This document shows positions 5,964-8,354 of a stretch of DNA of 8,354 bases, piece after piece. The notes beneath the pieces were generated by a model, which saw only the letters and a list, made by a program, of their open reading frames with translations, did not search any database and was not told where the DNA came from. Source of the stretch: Alphaproteobacteria bacterium (GTDB lineage: Bacteria; Pseudomonadota; Alphaproteobacteria; Sphingomonadales; SMXR01); assembly GCA_004356215.1 (NCBI GenBank), contig SMXR01000050.1:1-8354 (forward strand), written 5' to 3'. Position 1 is the stretch's first letter. Each line of letters begins with the position of its first letter. Position numbers and translations under genes: made by a program.

Positions 5964-7763
5964 ATGAACAAAGAAACCGCAAATAAACGCTCTTCAAAAG
6001 TCGAAGAAAACCCGCAAAAAATTGTTGGTTCGGCTAAAAGCCTTAAAGTCATCTACAGCTTCCTTTTTCCATATAAGGGTTTGATTACTGCCGCTTTGGT
6101 CGCCCTGGTGGTTGCCGCTGGGGCCCAGCTGGCTATTTTTTATTCGTTTCGGTTTATTGTTGATAACGGCTTTTCGGTTAAGGATCCGGTGGCGATTGAC
6201 ACTTATTTCAAAACCCTTCTTCTCATCGGTTTTATCTGGGGCACGGCTATTTTCTTCCGCTTCAAGTTTGTCACCACCCTGGGCGAGAGAGTAGTCGCTG
6301 ATATTCGCAAAAAGGTTCATGGCCACCTGGTCGAAATGTCGCCGGTTTTTTTCGAGATCAACCGGCCCGGGGAAATTTCTTCAAGGCTGACCGCTGATAC
6401 CACCGTCATCCAATCCATCGTTGGCTCCTCAGCCTCGATCGCGCTTAGAAGCCTTTTCACTGCCATTGGCGGTGTCGCTTTGCTGTTAATTCTGAGCCCC
6501 AAACTGGCGGGGCTGTTGCTGCTGGTTATCCCGGTACTTGCCTTTGCAATGATGTTCTTTGGCAAGCAGGTTCGCCTCAGAACCCGCCTGGGCCAGGACA
6601 AACTGGCGGTCATTGGCGCCATGGCGGGCGAAGCCTTTTCCTCAATCCAGGTGGTCCAGGCCTTTACCCAGGAAGACCAGGAAAAAAAGAGATTCTCAAA
6701 CGCTGTCGAGGAAACCTTTCAGGTTGCCAAAAAACGTATTTCCTCACGGTCAGCGATGATGGGACTGGTGACCATTCTGTTTTTCTCTGCGGTGGTCTTC
6801 GTGCTGTGGATCGGGGCCATGGACGTGCTTAAAGGCACCATGACCTGGGGTGACCTGACCGCCTTTGTCGGCATTTCCATTATGGTGGTGGCCTCGGTCG
6901 GGGCCCTCAGTTCGGTTTATGGCGATGTCCAGAAAATGATTGGCGCCGCGGGCCGCCTCAATGAACTTTTGACGGTGACCTCGGCGCTCAAGGTTGTGGC
7001 CCATCCGATTGCCCCGGCAAACCCGGTGAAGGGTGGTATTGCCCTAAAAAATATCACGTTCTACTATCCATCAAAGCCCAACATCAATGCCCTGCATGAT
7101 TTTACGCTGACTATCGCGCCGGGAGAAACCGTTGCCCTGGTCGGGCCCTCGGGGGCGGGTAAAACCACTTTCTTTCAACTTTTGCTCAGGTTTTTCGACC
7201 CGCAAGAGGGCACCATAAAAGTCGATGGCGTCGATATTTCCAAAATGGATCCCAAGGTTTTAAGAACCCTGATCACTATTGTTCCCCAGGAAACCGTTCT
7301 GTTTGCTGAAACTATCCTGGAAAATGTCCGCTACGGCCGCCCTGAAGCGTCCCAAAAAGAAGTCTGGCAGGCTTTAAAGGATGCCCACGCTGAAGATTTC
7401 GTCAAGGCCCTGCCCAAGGGATTAAAGACGTATATTGGCGAACGCGGGGTGCGGCTTTCCGGCGGTCAGCGCCAACGTATCTCCATCGCCCGGGCAATCT
7501 TGCGCGGGGCGCCAATTTTTCTCTTAGATGAAGCCACCTCTTCGCTCGATTCGGCGTCTGAAAGGCATGTCCAGTTAGCCTTGAACAAGCTGATGAAAAC
7601 GCACACCACCGTGGTCATCGCCCATCGGCTTTCAACCGTTCGCGCGGCGGATAAAATCATCGTCTTGGATGAGGGCAGGATTGTCGATCAGGGCAAACAC
7701 CACGACTTGATTAAAAAGAAAGGGCTTTACGCCCATCTCGCGGAATTGCAGTTCAATTCTTAA
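5964..7763 (+). CDS. ABC exporter half-transporter, MsbA-related (permease fused to ATPase)
   Basis: This complete 599-residue protein is an ABC exporter half-transporter that should work as a homodimer in the inner membrane. An N-terminal transmembrane domain (about 28-325) has hydrophobic segments near 39-62, 83-100, 160-177, 181-199, 265-287 and 298-317. The ATPase domain (about 355-599) has Walker A GPSGAGKT (394-401), Q-loop Gln442 in VPQE, signature LSGGQ (498-502), Walker B IFLLDE (518-523), D-loop SSLD (526-529) and switch His554 in IAHRLS, all intact. The arrangement resembles the alphaproteobacterial MsbA-related family. The substrate is unknown: lipid, lipopolysaccharide precursor or drug export are all possible, and there is no helpful neighbour gene. 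The first 25 residues are charged and cytoplasmic. The start was chosen at ATG 5964 because the upstream GTG lies within the candidate promoter. Confidence 0.92.
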   Translation: MNKETANKRSSKVEENPQKIVGSAKSLKVIYSFLFPYKGLITAALVALVVAAGAQLAIFYSFRFIVDNGFSVKDPVAIDTYFKTLLLIGFIWGTAIFFRFKFVTTLGERVVADIRKKVHGHLVEMSPVFFEINRPGEISSRLTADTTVIQSIVGSSASIALRSLFTAIGGVALLLILSPKLAGLLLLVIPVLAFAMMFFGKQVRLRTRLGQDKLAVIGAMAGEAFSSIQVVQAFTQEDQEKKRFSNAVEETFQVAKKRISSRSAMMGLVTILFFSAVVFVLWIGAMDVLKGTMTWGDLTAFVGISIMVVASVGALSSVYGDVQKMIGAAGRLNELLTVTSALKVVAHPIAPANPVKGGIALKNITFYYPSKPNINALHDFTLTIAPGETVALVGPSGAGKTTFFQLLLRFFDPQEGTIKVDGVDISKMDPKVLRTLITIVPQETVLFAETILENVRYGRPEASQKEVWQALKDAHAEDFVKALPKGLKTYIGERGVRLSGGQRQRISIARAILRGAPIFLLDEATSSLDSASERHVQLALNKLMKTHTTVVIAHRLSTVRAADKIIVLDEGRIVDQGKHHDLIKKKGLYAHLAELQFNS

Positions 7764-7766
7764 AAG

Positions 7767-8354
7767 TTAGTTACGCTCGGACAGGTATTTTTCAGCCTCA
7801 ATGGCAGCCATGCACCCTAGCCCGGCGGCGGTCACCGCTTGCCGGAAAATCTTGTCTTTGACATCACCGGCGGCATAAACCCCGGGCACTTCGGTAGCGG
7901 TGCTGTCGGGGGCGGTGATGAGATACCCCTCTTTGTCCATCTTCAGTTTGCCCTTGAACAGTTCGGTTGAGGGGTTGTGGCCGATGGCGATGAAAACACC
8001 GTGAACCGGCAGGATGGAATGGTCGCCGGTTTTGACGTTCTTCAATTTCAAAGAGGTCACGCCTAGCGGGTTTTCTTCGCCCTGGATTTCCTCGAGGACG
8101 GTATCCCACAGCACTTCGATTTTTTTATTTTTGAACAACCGTTCCTGCAGGATTTTTTCAGCCCTGAGTTCGTCGCGACGATGAACAAGGGTCACCTTCG
8201 TAGCAAAATTGGTCAAAAACATCGCTTCCTCCACCGCGGTATTGCCGCCGCCAATCACCGCCACTTCCTTTTCCTTGAAGAAAAAACCATCGCACGTTGC
8301 ACACGCTGAAACGCCAAAACCCTGGAATTTTTCTTCTCCTTCAAGGCCCAGCCA
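7767..8354 (-). CDS. trxB: Thioredoxin-disulfide reductase, C-terminal 195 residues (runs off window)
   Basis: TrxB uses NADPH and FAD to reduce thioredoxin in the cytoplasm. Only the last 195 of about 320-340 residues are present; the N-terminal FAD-binding part lies beyond base 8354. Counting from the first visible residue, the redox-active disulfide SACATCD places its cysteines at 18 and 21. VIGGGNTAVEEA (33-44) is the NADPH-binding loop, HRRDELRA (58-65) holds the arginines that grip the NADP 2'-phosphate, and AAGDVKDKIFRQA (161-173) is the C-terminal FAD-binding motif. These argue for a true low-molecular-weight thioredoxin reductase rather than a ferredoxin-NADP reductase-like relative, which would lack the CxxC. 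The frame is open to the window edge, so the GTG at 8264 is internal. It converges on the ABC transporter gene with three bases between stop codons. Confidence 0.95.
   Translation of the reverse strand, partial: WLGLEGEEKFQGFGVSACATCDGFFFKEKEVAVIGGGNTAVEEAMFLTNFATKVTLVHRRDELRAEKILQERLFKNKKIEVLWDTVLEEIQGEENPLGVTSLKLKNVKTGDHSILPVHGVFIAIGHNPSTELFKGKLKMDKEGYLITAPDSTATEVPGVYAAGDVKDKIFRQAVTAAGLGCMAAIEAEKYLSERN

Noticed and set aside
1..8354. Mobile elements, CRISPR arrays, toxin-antitoxin or defence genes
   Set aside because: No transposase, integrase, regular spaced repeats or defence-type domains appear on either strand; all major open frames are housekeeping, repair or transport genes.

Overview
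The window looks like ordinary chromosomal DNA from an alphaproteobacterium, most likely a marine or aquatic member of the Rhodospirillales. The reasons are the cysteine-free alphaproteobacterial form of ribosomal protein L31, an aspartate aminotransferase close to the 400-residue alphaproteobacterial type, an MsbA-related ABC half-transporter of the kind common in this class, and a TTGCAA-flanked Fur-like box recalling those described in Magnetospirillum relatives. This assignment rests on protein and motif resemblance only; genus cannot be told. Base composition and codon use look even throughout, and I see no insertion sequence, integrase, CRISPR array, tRNA or rRNA.

Layout from left to right: (1) 1-281, minus strand, the 5' end of a secreted cupredoxin-like protein that continues off the left edge, preceded by a Fur-box-like repeat cluster. 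(2) 366-394, a probable terminator for uvrB. (3) 437-2584, minus strand, complete uvrB (nucleotide excision repair). (4) 2585-2698, a divergent promoter region. (5) 2699-3901, plus strand, a class I aminotransferase, probably aspartate aminotransferase. (6) 3987-5614, plus strand, msrP-msrQ, a translationally coupled pair repairing oxidised methionine in periplasmic proteins. (7) 5627-5863, minus strand, rpmE, convergent with msrQ. (8) 5964-7763, plus strand, an ABC exporter half-transporter divergent from rpmE. (9) 7767-8354, minus strand, the C-terminal 195 residues of thioredoxin reductase, convergent with the ABC gene with only 3 bases between stop codons.

Functionally the genes are mostly independent single-gene units. 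The only clear operon is msrPQ: the Tat-exported molybdenum enzyme MsrP takes electrons from the membrane haem protein MsrQ. uvrB, msrPQ and trxB all deal with damage or redox balance, but nothing in the sequence links them into one regulon.

I found no convincing new biological system. The points most worth checking are regulatory: the Fur-like repeat cluster before the cupredoxin gene, three genes (uvrB, the aminotransferase, the ABC transporter) whose best -10 elements lie only 5-8 bases before the start codon and so suggest leaderless mRNAs, and a perfect 8-base inverted repeat straddling the candidate msrP -10.
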